Positions 32,151 through 42,700 of a DNA stretch of 64,000 bases are shown in pieces. Position 1 is the first letter of the stretch. Every line of letters begins with the position of its first letter. A program made the translations under genes and the position numbers. The stretch is from Melastoma dodecandrum (Eukaryota; Streptophyta; Magnoliopsida; Myrtales; Melastomataceae), in assembly GCA_029817715.1 (NCBI GenBank), contig JARUPY010000311.1, positions 1-64,000 of the forward strand, written 5' to 3'. The notes beneath the pieces were generated by a model. It was not told where the DNA came from and made no database searches. It saw nothing but the letters and a program-made list of their open reading frames with translations.

Positions 32151-33740
32151 GTATGGAACTGCGAGTTCATGCTCAGATGGTCTTCTTGGAGGGCGGGATA
32201 AATGCGCAAACTTTTTCTAGCAACAGCGACTGTCATTGCCAGTTTCTCTCAAGGTTTAAAAGGTTACTATCACGCCCTCCATAGGCAAGGTGTTCTTCTT
32301 CTCTGCCATTGTCATCGCCCTCTATTTGAATGACAGCATGCCGAAAAAGGTTAATAAATGCCTGTTTACACTGTTGAAGTCTGAGTTGCACATATATTTA
32401 GTCGGCTTTGTTTTCTTCCATTTCTAACTCCCTGGTGATCGCACGTCTACTAAAGCAGCATAGCTGGAAGCCTCCCATTTACCGACAATTCTTCTTGAAC
32501 TGAGCTGAAATTGCAGAGCTCTGTGAGAGTGCAGAAAGATTATTTGCAAAGGAACGGACAGTTTTGCGGCTTAAGGCTCCCATTAAGATATTAGGTGATC
32601 TTCACGGCCAGTTCGGAGATCTCATGCACCTTTTCAATGGGTACGGACGGTGCCCTTTCGGGAGCTGGAGATGTCACGTAAGTTTATTTCATCCTCATTG
32701 AGAAAATGTCCGGATTATCTTTTTTGTTTTGTTTTTACATTAGCATTGGCTGATCTGAACCTCTTCCAGTTACATCGATTATCTCTTTTTGGTAGATTAT
32801 GTCGATAGAGGACAGCATAGTCTGGAGACCATCACTCCTCTTCTTGCTCTGAAGGCATGCGTTCTTCCACAGCAGCGAGAATAAATTTAAATAAACTTTC
32901 GAGGTTGTGCTAAATAGAGTTCAATTAATGTCAGGTCGAGCATCCACAGAATGTTCCGGGGCAACCATGAAGCTGCTGACATTCTTCGGCCCCACGTTAA
33001 CTCATTTGATCCCATGCCAGGGAAAAAGAGATGGAATATGGGCTTGGCATCGCATAAACTGCCTGTTTAATTGGCTTCCCTTGGCGGCTTTGATAGCAAA
33101 GAGGATCATCTGCATGCATGGTGGCATTGGTCCTTGGATAAACCACATCCAGCAGATTGAGAGCATCCTTCGCCCAATCACCATGTAAGCAGGGTCTATT
33201 ATTCTTATGGATCTACTTAGGTAAAAGTTCAGTGAAGGCGTCCTTGATTTGTCAATAACGAGATGCTCTGCTACCTTAACTTCTTCTTTGGATGAATCGG
33301 CAGGTCTGATCCCACCGAGAACAACAGTATGAAGGGACTCAGGCCGAGTGCCAGAGGTCCAGGTTTGGTCACATTCAGGTTAAGGTTCTTTCCCAATCTT
33401 CCCTTGGTCGAGTGATGGAATTCTGCAACAATAACAATCTTCAGCTGATCATCAGTGTCATACTTCTCGATGTTCCCACTGATTTCTCTTGATGTTAATC
33501 TTCTGAAGGTACTGAGAACAATGCCAGAGCAATATTGGTCTTGGGTAGGGACCTCGTCGTCGTTCTAAGCTTATCCATCCGCTACCACCAGCAGTATCAC
33601 ACAAAAGATCAAACTCTCAAGTAGATGATACATGAATGCAGGTTCTTATCATCACCATGATTTGACTAGGAAGTCAACGCCAACAGACCACCTACACCCA
33701 CTCGAGAGCGACCACCTTCGAAGAATGATGCTCCCTGGAC
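32151..33740 (+). pseudogene. BSL-type Kelch-repeat Ser/Thr phosphatase, 5'-truncated and broken
   Basis: A short Kelch piece (YGTASSCSDGLLGGRDKC, from 32151) precedes PP1-like phosphatase exons: from 32517 (KILGDLHGQFGDLMHLF), from about 32770 (YIDYLFLVDYVDRGQHSLET), about 32936-33190 (RGNHEAADI; GIWAWHRINCLFNWLPLAAL; CMHGGIGPWINH) and 33304 onward (SDPTENNSMKGLRPSARGPG; ILVLGRDLVVV near 33540). These are hallmarks of BSU1/BSL phosphatases, which act in brassinosteroid signalling. Damage: most Kelch exons are absent; frameshifts near 32645, 32960 and 33556; a GC donor at 32854; the metal-site motif GDYVDRG reads VDYVDRG; TAA at 33187 replaces a conserved Glu codon; another stop lies near 33630. 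The copia element lies where the Kelch exons should be. Introns remain, so this is not a processed copy. Confidence 0.85.
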
Positions 33741-34190
33741 GGGGAACTGTAGTCAAAGCTAGCACTCCCTGTGATTAACAAGAGCATTCCCGTCCAGCCT
33801 AAGGTGAACAACAGTAGTCATTCTTGCATATTCTTGCGGCTCAAATGTAATATTCATTGTTATACTGTAAACATACAAGGAAAAGAGAAACTTTTTGGTC
33901 GTGTTTGTTAGGGTATTCCTTGGTGAAGGTTCACAATTGACTCCCCAGTTTAGTGAGATGATACACAACCCTGGACAGCTACTCGATGGCTGGAATTTGT
34001 TCAACCACAATTTTGTGATACTATACAACTACTTTTATGCGAATCATGCAAGACGACTGACCTGAAATGAGCATACTCGGATTAATAACACTTGTAGTAG
34101 CCTCTTCGATTTAAGTCCCAAGAAAGCTACCCAGAAGTTAAAACGGGTTTGGGAGCCATTACAGGGTAGGAAAGGATGAATGATTACAAG

Positions 34191-36267
34191 TTATCCTCGC
34201 TTGACGGGACGCTGAACATACGATTTATTGGGGTCTTCCGTCTTAAGTTTCGGAGGTCGGGTTTCTCCCTTTTTCACCTGCAAATATTTCAACAAGGATT
34301 TCATTGGTTCCACAAAGTTTCTCACAAAAACTTAATGCAGATGCATAGAGTACAAACCCACAGTGACCTTTACAGACCAAGAGGCATCAGGAATCATATC
34401 ATGCTTGCAAGAGAAATTGCCAAACAATACCACAGTAAGACAACATGAATTCTCACCTTTTTTCCGCCTTTCATGAAATCTCTCCAGCTAGATACCTAGA
34501 TCATATAGGAAAATGGACATGTTAACAAAGCACTTCTTTGAAGATAGAAAAGCGAGATGATGAAGTCAGTTTTTAGAAGAAGTAACGACCCTCTGTTCTC
34601 GGGTTCCTTCCCACTGCTCCTCGTGCTCTCTCTTCCTTTTCCACATCTCTTTCGCTTCCTCTTCATCCTTCTTTAATCTGCCTTCCTCTTCTGATATCTA
34701 CATAGCAAATTAAAGTGAGTCCGACAAAATGAAAACAAGAAAACCTATCTAATTTAAGTACAAAAGGCAGCTACCCTCATCTGCATTTTCCTACGCCTCC
34801 ATTCTTGATCAGTTAATATCTCTCGAACCTTCAGTTTTAGTTCCTGCTGGAACTCTTGCGATTGTTCATAAGTTTGTTCATACTTTCCCTGTGCCACATC
34901 AACGAATCAGTTGGGCGGATCAGTATAGGAAGAAAAGAGACATCGGATACCTAGTCAAGAAAGTGTGATTTCAATGGAATAACTTAATGTGTGTCTACAT
35001 AATCAATGGTGGAAACATGTAAAATACCTCATCAACTAGAGACTTGATTTTTGAAGCATTGTCTTTCTTCAACTGCTTCTTTCTTTTCATTCGGAGCTCT
35101 TCTGCAATTTAAATCCATGCATCAAAATCATGCCGAAAATCCATATAGCAATTAACCAGCAAAACAGCTCAAACAACTTGCCAACCTTTAGCAGCAGTAA
35201 CTTGAGAAAGAATATAATCCCTCTCCTGCTGATCGAGCAGTAACTGTTGGGCTTTCGCCAATGCTGTTTAGAAGAAAGACTAAGCTGTCACTTTCAAGAC
35301 AAGAACACACAAAAGAACAACCTTAACAAGGTTGATTCAGGTGACTGAAGACACCTAAATGCAAACTTTAAACTTGCTCAAGCCGTAAATACAGCTATCA
35401 TCCAAAGAAGTGAATGGGCATAATCTGTTACCTCCAAATGCCTCCTTTGCTTGAGGATGTTTACATTTATCAGGATGAACAAGCAGGGATAGCTGTACGC
35501 AAGGGAAATAAATGATATAGCAGTGTAAAGCCTAAAAGTTTTCAGTGTATATTCTACTGGAAGAATGGATGGAATCCCAATCCATAAGAGAAGTTACCTT
35601 TCGATACTGCTTCTTCACATCTTCTGGGGATGATTCAAATGGAAGGTTTAGATATTCGAAAGGGTTCAACTTAAAGCAAGCGAGAATCCTGCAGGTTGCC
35701 AAATGATCGAGGTCAAGAAGAGCTCTCAGATAAAGGGTATCAATACAAACGTATAACCAGACCAGAGGAGACAGTCAAAGCTAGCACTCGCTGTCCAATC
35801 CAACCAATATACAATAATTTCAAGAATGATGTAACAATCAATTGGCTAAGGACATAAATGAGCTGGCTCGATGGCTGCATATATAATTATATAATATATA
35901 CCAGCATCAAGTAAACGCAATCTGAAGAAAATGCTTTTGGGTTGCGATAAAATAATTTATGGAAATCAAGAAGATGTAATGTTTGCAACAAGTGTCTCTC
36001 ACAGACACAAATTCGAGCTCCTAATCATCACGATCCCTCATAAAATTTCGAATCCACCACAGCCTGTCAGTACCATAACCACTAGCCAATCCCGTCAACC
36101 AAGAAAACGAACAAACAGCAAGCAAGCTCAACTGAAGGAAAACAAAGAGAAAAGAAAAGGAAATTCGGATTCATCCCCGACCTGACGACCTCGTTATCCC
36201 TCTCCACTTCGCTAACTTCTGCCAAGAAGCTCTTGAGCAGCCGATCATCCGCCGCCTCGTCCCCCAT
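34191..36267 (-). CDS. DNAJC8-like J-domain protein
   Basis: Minus-strand exons: 36267-36182, 35688-35598, 35492-35432, 35263-35186, 35101-35028, 34888-34775, 34697 to about 34587, 34487-34457 and 34277-34191. The protein has a conserved lead (FLAEVSEVERDNEVVR), a J-domain split over exons 2-4 (LNPFEYLNLPFE; HPDKCKHPQAKEAF), then charged helices (EELRMKRKKQLKKD; REILTDQEWRRRKMQMR) and a tail GETRPPKLKTEDPNKSYVQR. Animal DNAJC8 is a spliceosome-associated co-chaperone; the plant role is less clear. Two oddities: the family start (MGxxDWM) reads TTG at 36285, so the first ATG is six codons later; and after GTREQRV (about 34587) no donor keeps the frame into the last two exons, so the product may end at TGA 34566. 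It is functional or just beginning to decay. Confidence 0.82.
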
Positions 36268-37735
36268 CCAATCCTTCCCTCCCAATAACTCTTAAAACCA
36301 AGCCAACAATCGATCAGCTCGAACGATGTCCCCCCTCCATTTCTCGATCGGTTGCTCCTCTGCAGATCCTTAAAATCAGAGCCCTAAATGAAACAAACCA
36401 CTCGCTCCGGGCCTGGACCTGGGCCACATTCCTCGTACGTAACTCACAACCCATTAAGTAAGTAGGGCTTAGCTAACTGGACCTTGGGTCTCCGGACGTA
36501 GACGGTTTTGGGCTACAATATTAATTAGGCCCGGCCCACATTTTTACTTAATCACCCCCTCCCCCTTTTGGTTATCATGATTATATATATTTATTTTTAT
36601 TTAAAACCCAAAGCAAAAAGAGTGCCGTCCGAGATCAAACTAAACTCGAAGATGGATGGATGGATGATGATGATGATGATGATGTTTCCAAAAGTTGAGA
36701 TTTGATGTGACTCGGGGGAGATTTAGTGGGAGGGCATGTAGGGGTTGGGGGTCCCTTCTCTAAAATAATATGTGTACGGAATAATAATAATAATAATAAT
36801 AAAGAACAGGTTGTAGGTTGTTAGTAATAATTTGGTTTGATTTTGATTGGATATCTGATCTCCTAACTTTTTTAGGTGAATCCATGTTCTCTTCTTTTAA
36901 GCAAAAGGGGGGTTGTTTTTCAATTTCATCATCATCAGAATGAATCTTCTCCAGTTTGATTGAAATCCACCCACTACCCCCTTTTTTGTTTTTCTTCTTC
37001 TCGATATATTGTTGCTTACAACTTTATATTTCAAAATCGGTCCAATTGTATGAATCCCACCATACCCAAATTTGACATGTCTTTCCTACAAGTTGCGAAC
37101 CCTCCTCTCTGGTAAATCATATTAAAAAAAAAAAAAGGAAATAGAAAAGCGGCCGAATTCATGGATTCGTAATCTTTTCATTATTCCACCTGCATGTTTC
37201 AGTTCCCACCCATTTTTCATATTATTTTATTATAAGGTGACAAAAGTGAAAATTCTTCTTCTTCTTTTTCTAATTAATTAATTAATTAAATTCATGGTAA
37301 TGATACCAAATTAGGTGAACCTACAAGGGACGTAAACACTCGATTAGTGCAAGCATGCACTTTTTTTTTCCCTTTCTTTCTTCGAAAAACATTGTTCGGA
37401 CAACATCATTTGGTCCCAAGGCAGACGACAGATAATACATCTTCAGTCTTTTAAAAAATATATAATAAATAAACATCAACAAGACCTCAAAAAGAAAGAA
37501 AAAAAAACTCTCAAGGTATCTTTTACACAATCCAAAAACCACAATCCCAGTTTTTTCTTTCCCATCTCTTGATCCGACTGGAAGAACAATTAGAAAAAAT
37601 AGAAAGAAGAAGAAGAAATGAGAAAGTAAAGAATATTTAGGACCTAATAATCAAAATAAAACTAAGGGAAAAAGAAGAGGAGGAGGAGGAGGAGAGGAAA
37701 ACGGACCAGCCGTTGTTGGCAGGGGTGACGTGGGA
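36268..37735. other. Intergenic region with simple repeats
   Basis: Holds the promoter and 5' UTR of the minus-strand DNAJC8-like gene on the left and the 3' UTR of the FAF-like gene on the right. Simple repeats: GGAT/GAT at 36655-36685, an ATA/ATAAT run near 36782-36800, ATTA near 37271-37287 and a GAG run near 37677-37695. No gene was seen. Confidence 0.5.
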
Positions 37736-39271
37736 TCATGTCATGACGTGGCAATGAAAGGTGGCATCCGGAAAGAACAGCGACCTCCTCCTGCCGTCCT
37801 TCATCACTGACACCCAGCAATCCTCCATGCTCTTCTTACGGTCGTCTTGCGAGGTTAAGTGCTTCCTCGTCTCCTGGTAGCTCTTCACGGGAAGTGGCGG
37901 CAGCCACTGCGTCATCCCACTAGGGTTTGCGACTGCCTTGGAAGTCGCAGTCCTGGGATTTGAGGTCCGGCAAGCGTCGAAAGAATGATCCGCTCGGGAT
38001 CTAGCTTTCCGGGGAAGCGACTGCCAGAGCTTGTTTTGCCCAGCTTCACTCCCCGCGTCGGTCTTGTTTGTTAAGATCGCAATCTTTGGGATCTTGTTTA
38101 TGCCAATGCAGTCCATGTTCGGGGAACCGGCCTCCGGCTCTGCATTACTCTCTGTTTTCCCGCCGATTTTCAATTCTATTCCCTCCTCTTCTGCGTAGTC
38201 TTCGCATTCTAATATGTCTACCACTTCTTTTAATTCCGTCGAATGGTCACACTCGGCATTGTTATCACAGTGGCCGGTGTCGGGTGCAGTGAACGCGAGC
38301 ATTAGGCGACCATTCTCGCGACGAGCCCGGAAGTTCTTATGGCAGGGAACATAAACGGCTTCGATGATCAGTCGGCCATTCTCACGACGAGATTGCATCT
38401 GGACTGACGCGCCCTCGTTGGCTGAAGATAGAGAAGTAAGAGGTGGCGGGAAGGAGTGGGCAAGTTCCTTAATTCGCGGGACCGCAGCCTGTGCATGGCA
38501 CGGCGGCTTGTCCGTAAAATCTGGCTCGATATCCGCCCGACAAGATGCGGCGGGGAAGGAACGATTGCTCCTCCCGTCCTTCTTACCATTAAAGCCGAAA
38601 TCACTCCCAGTCTCCGACATTAGGGACAAAGAGAGGATGTCAGAACCGGACTCCGACCCGAGGCTCTCCGTGCAGATCTCAAGGCTCTTCTCGCTCAGGC
38701 AACTGCTCGATCTCCTCGTGAGGGGGTGAACATACAGGGGAGGAACAACGGCAGTCTCCGTTTCCGACCACTGCGACCTCTTCCACAACTCAACGGAGCC
38801 CCATATATCGAATTCTCCAGTCCAAGGATCCCGACCTTCCTCCCCCTCCTCCTCCTCCTCCTTCTTCATCGACATCTTATACCGTCGGATCGAGCTCCAA
38901 ATATCAAACCTCGACATCTCCTCCTCCTCCTCATCATCATCATCGGACGAGTCGTCCATGTGAGGAAGGTGATCCGGCGGTCTACAAGACATAGACGCGG
39001 ATAGAGTCCTGCGGAGAGAAGGTGGGGTTTTGGGAGGAGATGGGATGGAGGGTATTCCCGAATTCTGGAAGTCGGGATGCAGAGAAACAACAATCGTCGC
39101 TGCCGCCGCCGCCGTAGCCGTGGAAGGAGTTCCCTCCATATATAATCTATTTGTCCTCCAGGTAGTTTTGGAGATTGAAGCTAAGGAAGGGATGTCTGTT
39201 GGACATGTGAAAAGTCCACAATTTATATTAAAGAAAGGGCTGACAGCAATGATTTTTTGTAGATCTGTCAC
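37736..39271 (-). CDS. FAF-like (FANTASTIC FOUR family) protein
   Basis: A single exon of 511 codons from 39271; a shorter start at Met45 (39139, MEGTPSTATAAAAATIVVSL) is plausible. The FAF domain is seen as two related blocks, SRRENGRLIIEAVYVPC and ARRENGRLMLAF (about residues 315-350). Upstream are a repeated DIWSSI/DIWGSVELWKRS motif and acidic runs (DDSSDDDDEEEEE; KKEEEEEGEEG). Ser-rich segments around residue 190 (TRRSSSCLSEKSLEICTESL) are also typical. Arabidopsis FAF proteins modulate shoot-meristem size; the larger FAF-like relative is annotated as plastid-targeted but poorly understood. If Met1 is used, the first 44 residues could form a transit peptide. The long frame has no stops, and no intron is needed. 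Confidence 0.88.
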   Translation of the reverse strand: MTDLQKIIAVSPFFNINCGLFTCPTDIPSLASISKTTWRTNRLYMEGTPSTATAAAAATIVVSLHPDFQNSGIPSIPSPPKTPPSLRRTLSASMSCRPPDHLPHMDDSSDDDDEEEEEMSRFDIWSSIRRYKMSMKKEEEEEGEEGRDPWTGEFDIWGSVELWKRSQWSETETAVVPPLYVHPLTRRSSSCLSEKSLEICTESLGSESGSDILSLSLMSETGSDFGFNGKKDGRSNRSFPAASCRADIEPDFTDKPPCHAQAAVPRIKELAHSFPPPLTSLSSANEGASVQMQSRRENGRLIIEAVYVPCHKNFRARRENGRLMLAFTAPDTGHCDNNAECDHSTELKEVVDILECEDYAEEEGIELKIGGKTESNAEPEAGSPNMDCIGINKIPKIAILTNKTDAGSEAGQNKLWQSLPRKARSRADHSFDACRTSNPRTATSKAVANPSGMTQWLPPLPVKSYQETRKHLTSQDDRKKSMEDCWVSVMKDGRRRSLFFPDATFHCHVMT

Positions 39272-39284
39272 AAATTATTTTTAA

Positions 39285-40760
39285 AAATATTATTTATTTA
39301 TATTCTTTAATCCCAATCAACTCCCCCCCCCCCCGGCTGCCCGCAAAAAATAGATTTTTCCCCAAAAAAAAATTTACCCAATAATCAAATTAATTTGTTT
39401 TTTTTAAATATTGGTGAATGGTAAACAGAAGGGGTGGTGCCGAATGGGGACAACAGTTCAAATTACAAAGCAATTGGTTTTGTGTGCTGACATTCTTTTG
39501 AGTCTATCTTTTGGTCAGAAAATAAAAGCAATAAATTCATTCTTTTTATAGTAATAATAATAGTACTGATAATGGATAAATGGGACTTTTTGAATCGTGT
39601 GCAATTGGGATTGGACCCTTTTTTTCTATCGGTATTTATCTCCAAGGAAATTCGAGTCGATAATCATCACCCCTGGTGTATAATTTTTATTTTTGGGGGG
39701 GTTTAAAGAAAAGGATTGGATTGGTATAATCCTTTTTTATCGCCCCGAAACCCACTGAAACCGTGTTTCATAGGTGGGAGGAGAAAAAGTCGTTGATTTC
39801 AGACAACAAAACACAACCCTTTCCCAATTTTATCTTTAAAAAAGCAAAAACATGTACATTTAATCCTTCCTAAGTAGAAAAACCTCGACAAGGCTAAAGT
39901 CAAGTTCGTGAATACTAAATTTCCTTTTTTACATTAGGAAAATAATTTAGTAGAGTATGAATTTAATTTCGTAAAGTAAGAAACTTTTACATGGACTTAG
40001 TAAAATATTACGAGCATATTTAGGATTTTTCATACTTTTATGAAACAATTGTCCTTAAATTTTACATGCTCCTTTTTTTACGAAATAATTTCGTAAAATA
40101 CGAAAAATATTTTGTACGAATTTTTTGCGTAAAGTATGAAATATAGTAATTGGGCGTTGTAAAATTTAATGAATCGAGTATCAGTTCTTTCGTATTATGA
40201 GAAAAACTTTTCGTAAAATTTAATGAAACTTATTTCATAAAGTATGACATGTGTTAAGTAAAAATTTTGTAAAGTACAAAAAAATCCTAAATTGGCCTAT
40301 TTAGGATTTTTCATACTTTACTACTTCGTAAAGTACGAAAATGTTTTCTTAACGTACGAAATGTCTCGCCCATGGGACTTTAGTAGTAAAAGTTTACGAA
40401 AAAAGTTTCCTGCAATAAATCACAATGGACTTCGTAAAATTTAGCGAGCGAATTAGGTAATTTTTTTGTAAAGTACGAAATAATATACATTAGAAGAAAA
40501 ACAGAGTTGTACAACACCAATTGTGCTCGAACTTGTAGGTGACACAATGTATATATTTTCATTTTCAACAAAAAAGGGAGAGATTTTTTATTAATTTGGT
40601 AAGTACACATATACAAAATATATCTTTTTATTTCTAAAAAATGAGAGTATTCACGATAAATATTTAAAAATTGAATAAAAAATAAATGCGATTTTGGATT
40701 GTCCTGAAAAAAAGGGCAGTAATTTTTCTACGTAACACCGCACCGATCTCATGATGGCGT
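39285..40760. repeat. AT-rich region with dispersed short palindromes (TTTCGTAAAGTACGAAA type)
   Basis: No gene. Between about 39965 and 40480 roughly ten to twelve copies of a degenerate palindrome recur in both orientations: TTCGTAAAGTAAGAAA (39970), TTTCGTAAAATACGAAA (40091), TTCGTAAAGTACGAAA (40325), TTGTAAAGTACGAAA (40467) and others. A longer phrase, TATTTAGGATTTTTCATACTTT, also appears twice (near 40018 and 40298). The pattern looks like a decayed array rather than genes or a known element. Confidence 0.7.
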
Positions 40761-41073
40761 GGTAATAACTCTTTTAATTTGAGTTTCTCTTATGAATCAA
40801 GATATCAAAACTTAAAAAGATTCTGGTGTTTTTCAATCAATGAATCTGATTTCACCCTGTTCGCGTATAGAACGGATCACGTCGGAAATATTTGGCAAAG
40901 GACTCACAGGAATTGGATTGTGGTCGCCAGTAAGAAGATGCACAATTTTATTCAAAACAGAATGCAAGTCTTACAATCTTGACGAATTAAGAACAGGGGC
41001 TTACAGCCATAAAAGAAACGAAAAGGGAGCAAGTGGTGACAACGATGTGGAATCCTGTGACGGCGGAGAACTT

Positions 41074-41225
41074 GTGACGAAGGCCTTGGAAGCTCGCTCC
41101 GTCGGTGGCGGTCGCTGGCGGGAGGCTGTGACGAAGGCCCTACGAGCTCACTCCGTCGGTGGTGTCGCTGGCGGGGGTTTGACGGCAAAGGCCCTACGAG
41201 CTCACTCTGTCGGTGGAAGGGGAGT
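41074..41225 (+). repeat. Three-copy minisatellite with codon-sized periods (54 and 51 bp)
   Basis: Units start near 41074, 41128 and 41179, each containing GACGAAGGCCCTACGAGCTC or close variants and CTCCGTCGGTGG. Both spacings are multiples of three, so the frame open from 40840 to 41235 shows a repeated peptide (VTKALRAHSVGG and variants). I do not recognise a protein family, and the frame may be fortuitous. Confidence 0.75.
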
Positions 41226-41661
41226 TGACCTATAAACCGGGTCAAGGTATCTAATTCCTAAGGTTGACGAACAAACTTCAGAGCTTTGGCTGTGTATGGT
41301 CGTGCCTTATCTTGAAAAATTCCTCTGCTATTTATAGAGGACTTGTACGTGTTTAACACGTAATAGATAGATCGTGTTGCAGATCGTGTTATAGATCGTG
41401 ATCCCTAATATCGTGGGAGTGTCTCAACAACCTCCTTGATATATGGGATCACGTTCCTGGACATTAGGATCAGTTACGATCCTTAACAAACGTGATTGAA
41501 AATGAATAAATTTATTCCAACCTTGTCGACTTGACTGATCTGTACGGACTACGACCGACTTGGTCGACTTATCCAGAATTCCACCGACTTGACCCTACTA
41601 GTAGACTTAGCTACTGTTGAGTCATCTTGGTTGACTTTGATTACCATATTCCTTCGTCGTG

Positions 41662-41822
41662 AGTCGACCTAGTCGACTCCGTTCATAAATCGACCTAGTC
41701 GACTCCGTTCATAAGTCGACCTAGTCGACTTCGTCATAAGTCGACGTAGTCGACTTCGTCGTGGGTCGACCTAATCGACTTCGTCGTGAGTCGGCCTAGA
41801 CGACTGTATCTTGGGCCGACTC
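41662..41822. repeat. 25-26 bp tandem repeat with GTCGAC core
   Basis: Six degenerate units begin at about 41664, 41690, 41716, 41741, 41766 and 41791, each close to TCGACCTAGTCGACTCCGT. Each unit holds one or two GTCGAC-like palindromes. Looser versions extend left to about 41525. There are no spacers of unique sequence, so it is not CRISPR. Confidence 0.9.
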
Positions 41823-42356
41823 GGAGTGTGACTTGAGTGATTACTGGGTTTCTGTTCTAAGCCTAGGCCCAAAATTATTAGCCATGTCAACACACCCGTT
41901 TATTCGCCACATGATCTCCGAAACCCAAGGCAAATCTTTTGGTCCATTGGTAAGGGGCAACATCATCTCGGCTCTCGGTTGAACATGTAAGACATCTACC
42001 TATTTGACAGTGGTTGGATGATTTTCTATGACCGAGCGATTTTTGTCCTATTTTCACCGTCTAAGTAAAGTAGGAATGTGTGTGTACTCACTCAAGGAGC
42101 ATCTATTTTTAGTCGAAAGAAATAAAGTTTCGGTGATAATTCGAGTAAAGTAAAAAGGGGAAGTGATTTTGTAGCATCGAGATAATACAAATTACGAAGA
42201 ACAAAGGTAGAACGTTTGTCAACAAATATGTTGATGGAGGTTATGGCTTCTTCTTATGGTTGAATTCGACTAGCGGTGGATGGTCGTTGAAGAAGTAGGA
42301 CATTGACGAAGCGGATATATTCGAGGTCGATTGGACATCCATGAAGTAGATATATC
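41823..42356. other. No gene recognised
   Basis: Mixed-composition DNA between the tandem repeat and a copia LTR fragment. It may belong to a decayed element together with 41240-41660, which has a TATA-like tract (CTATTTATAGAGG near 41327), but no paired ends were found. Confidence 0.35.
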
Positions 42357-42700
42357 CTCATCTCACATCCCGATTAATTTCAGCGCGTCATCAATGAATT
42401 AATTATTTTGATTTTTTAGATATAATAAATCGTATTTAAAATTACTAATGTATTAATCAAGTGGAAGGAATGTTAACTCACGAATCCAAGAGCGATGAAT
42501 CATATTTCGACTTAACATAATCATTTCTACGATTCATTATACATCAAATAATCGTATCCATCAAAATTCAATTAAAAATTACTTTTAACGACATCAAAGT
42601 GCATAGCTCCACGTATAGAGCAAATGAAGGTCTCAAGTCAATAGATCAGTTATATTTTTCCATGAAGTGACCAATAACGCTTAACATATGGTTTTCTCCG
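42357..42700 (-). repeat. Copia LTR fragment related to 31236-31650
   Basis: The two segments share a run of matches in the same order: CATCCC-ATTAATTT, AGCGATGAATC, TTTTAACGAC-TCAAAG, CTCCACG-ATAGA, AATGAAGGTCTCAAGTCAA and ACCAAT. Similarity stops at both ends without LTR termini, so this is an internal LTR fragment of the same copia family. Confidence 0.75.

Noticed and set aside
41662..41822. Possible CRISPR-like array
   Set aside because: Units are directly adjacent with no unique spacers, and the DNA is plant nuclear.
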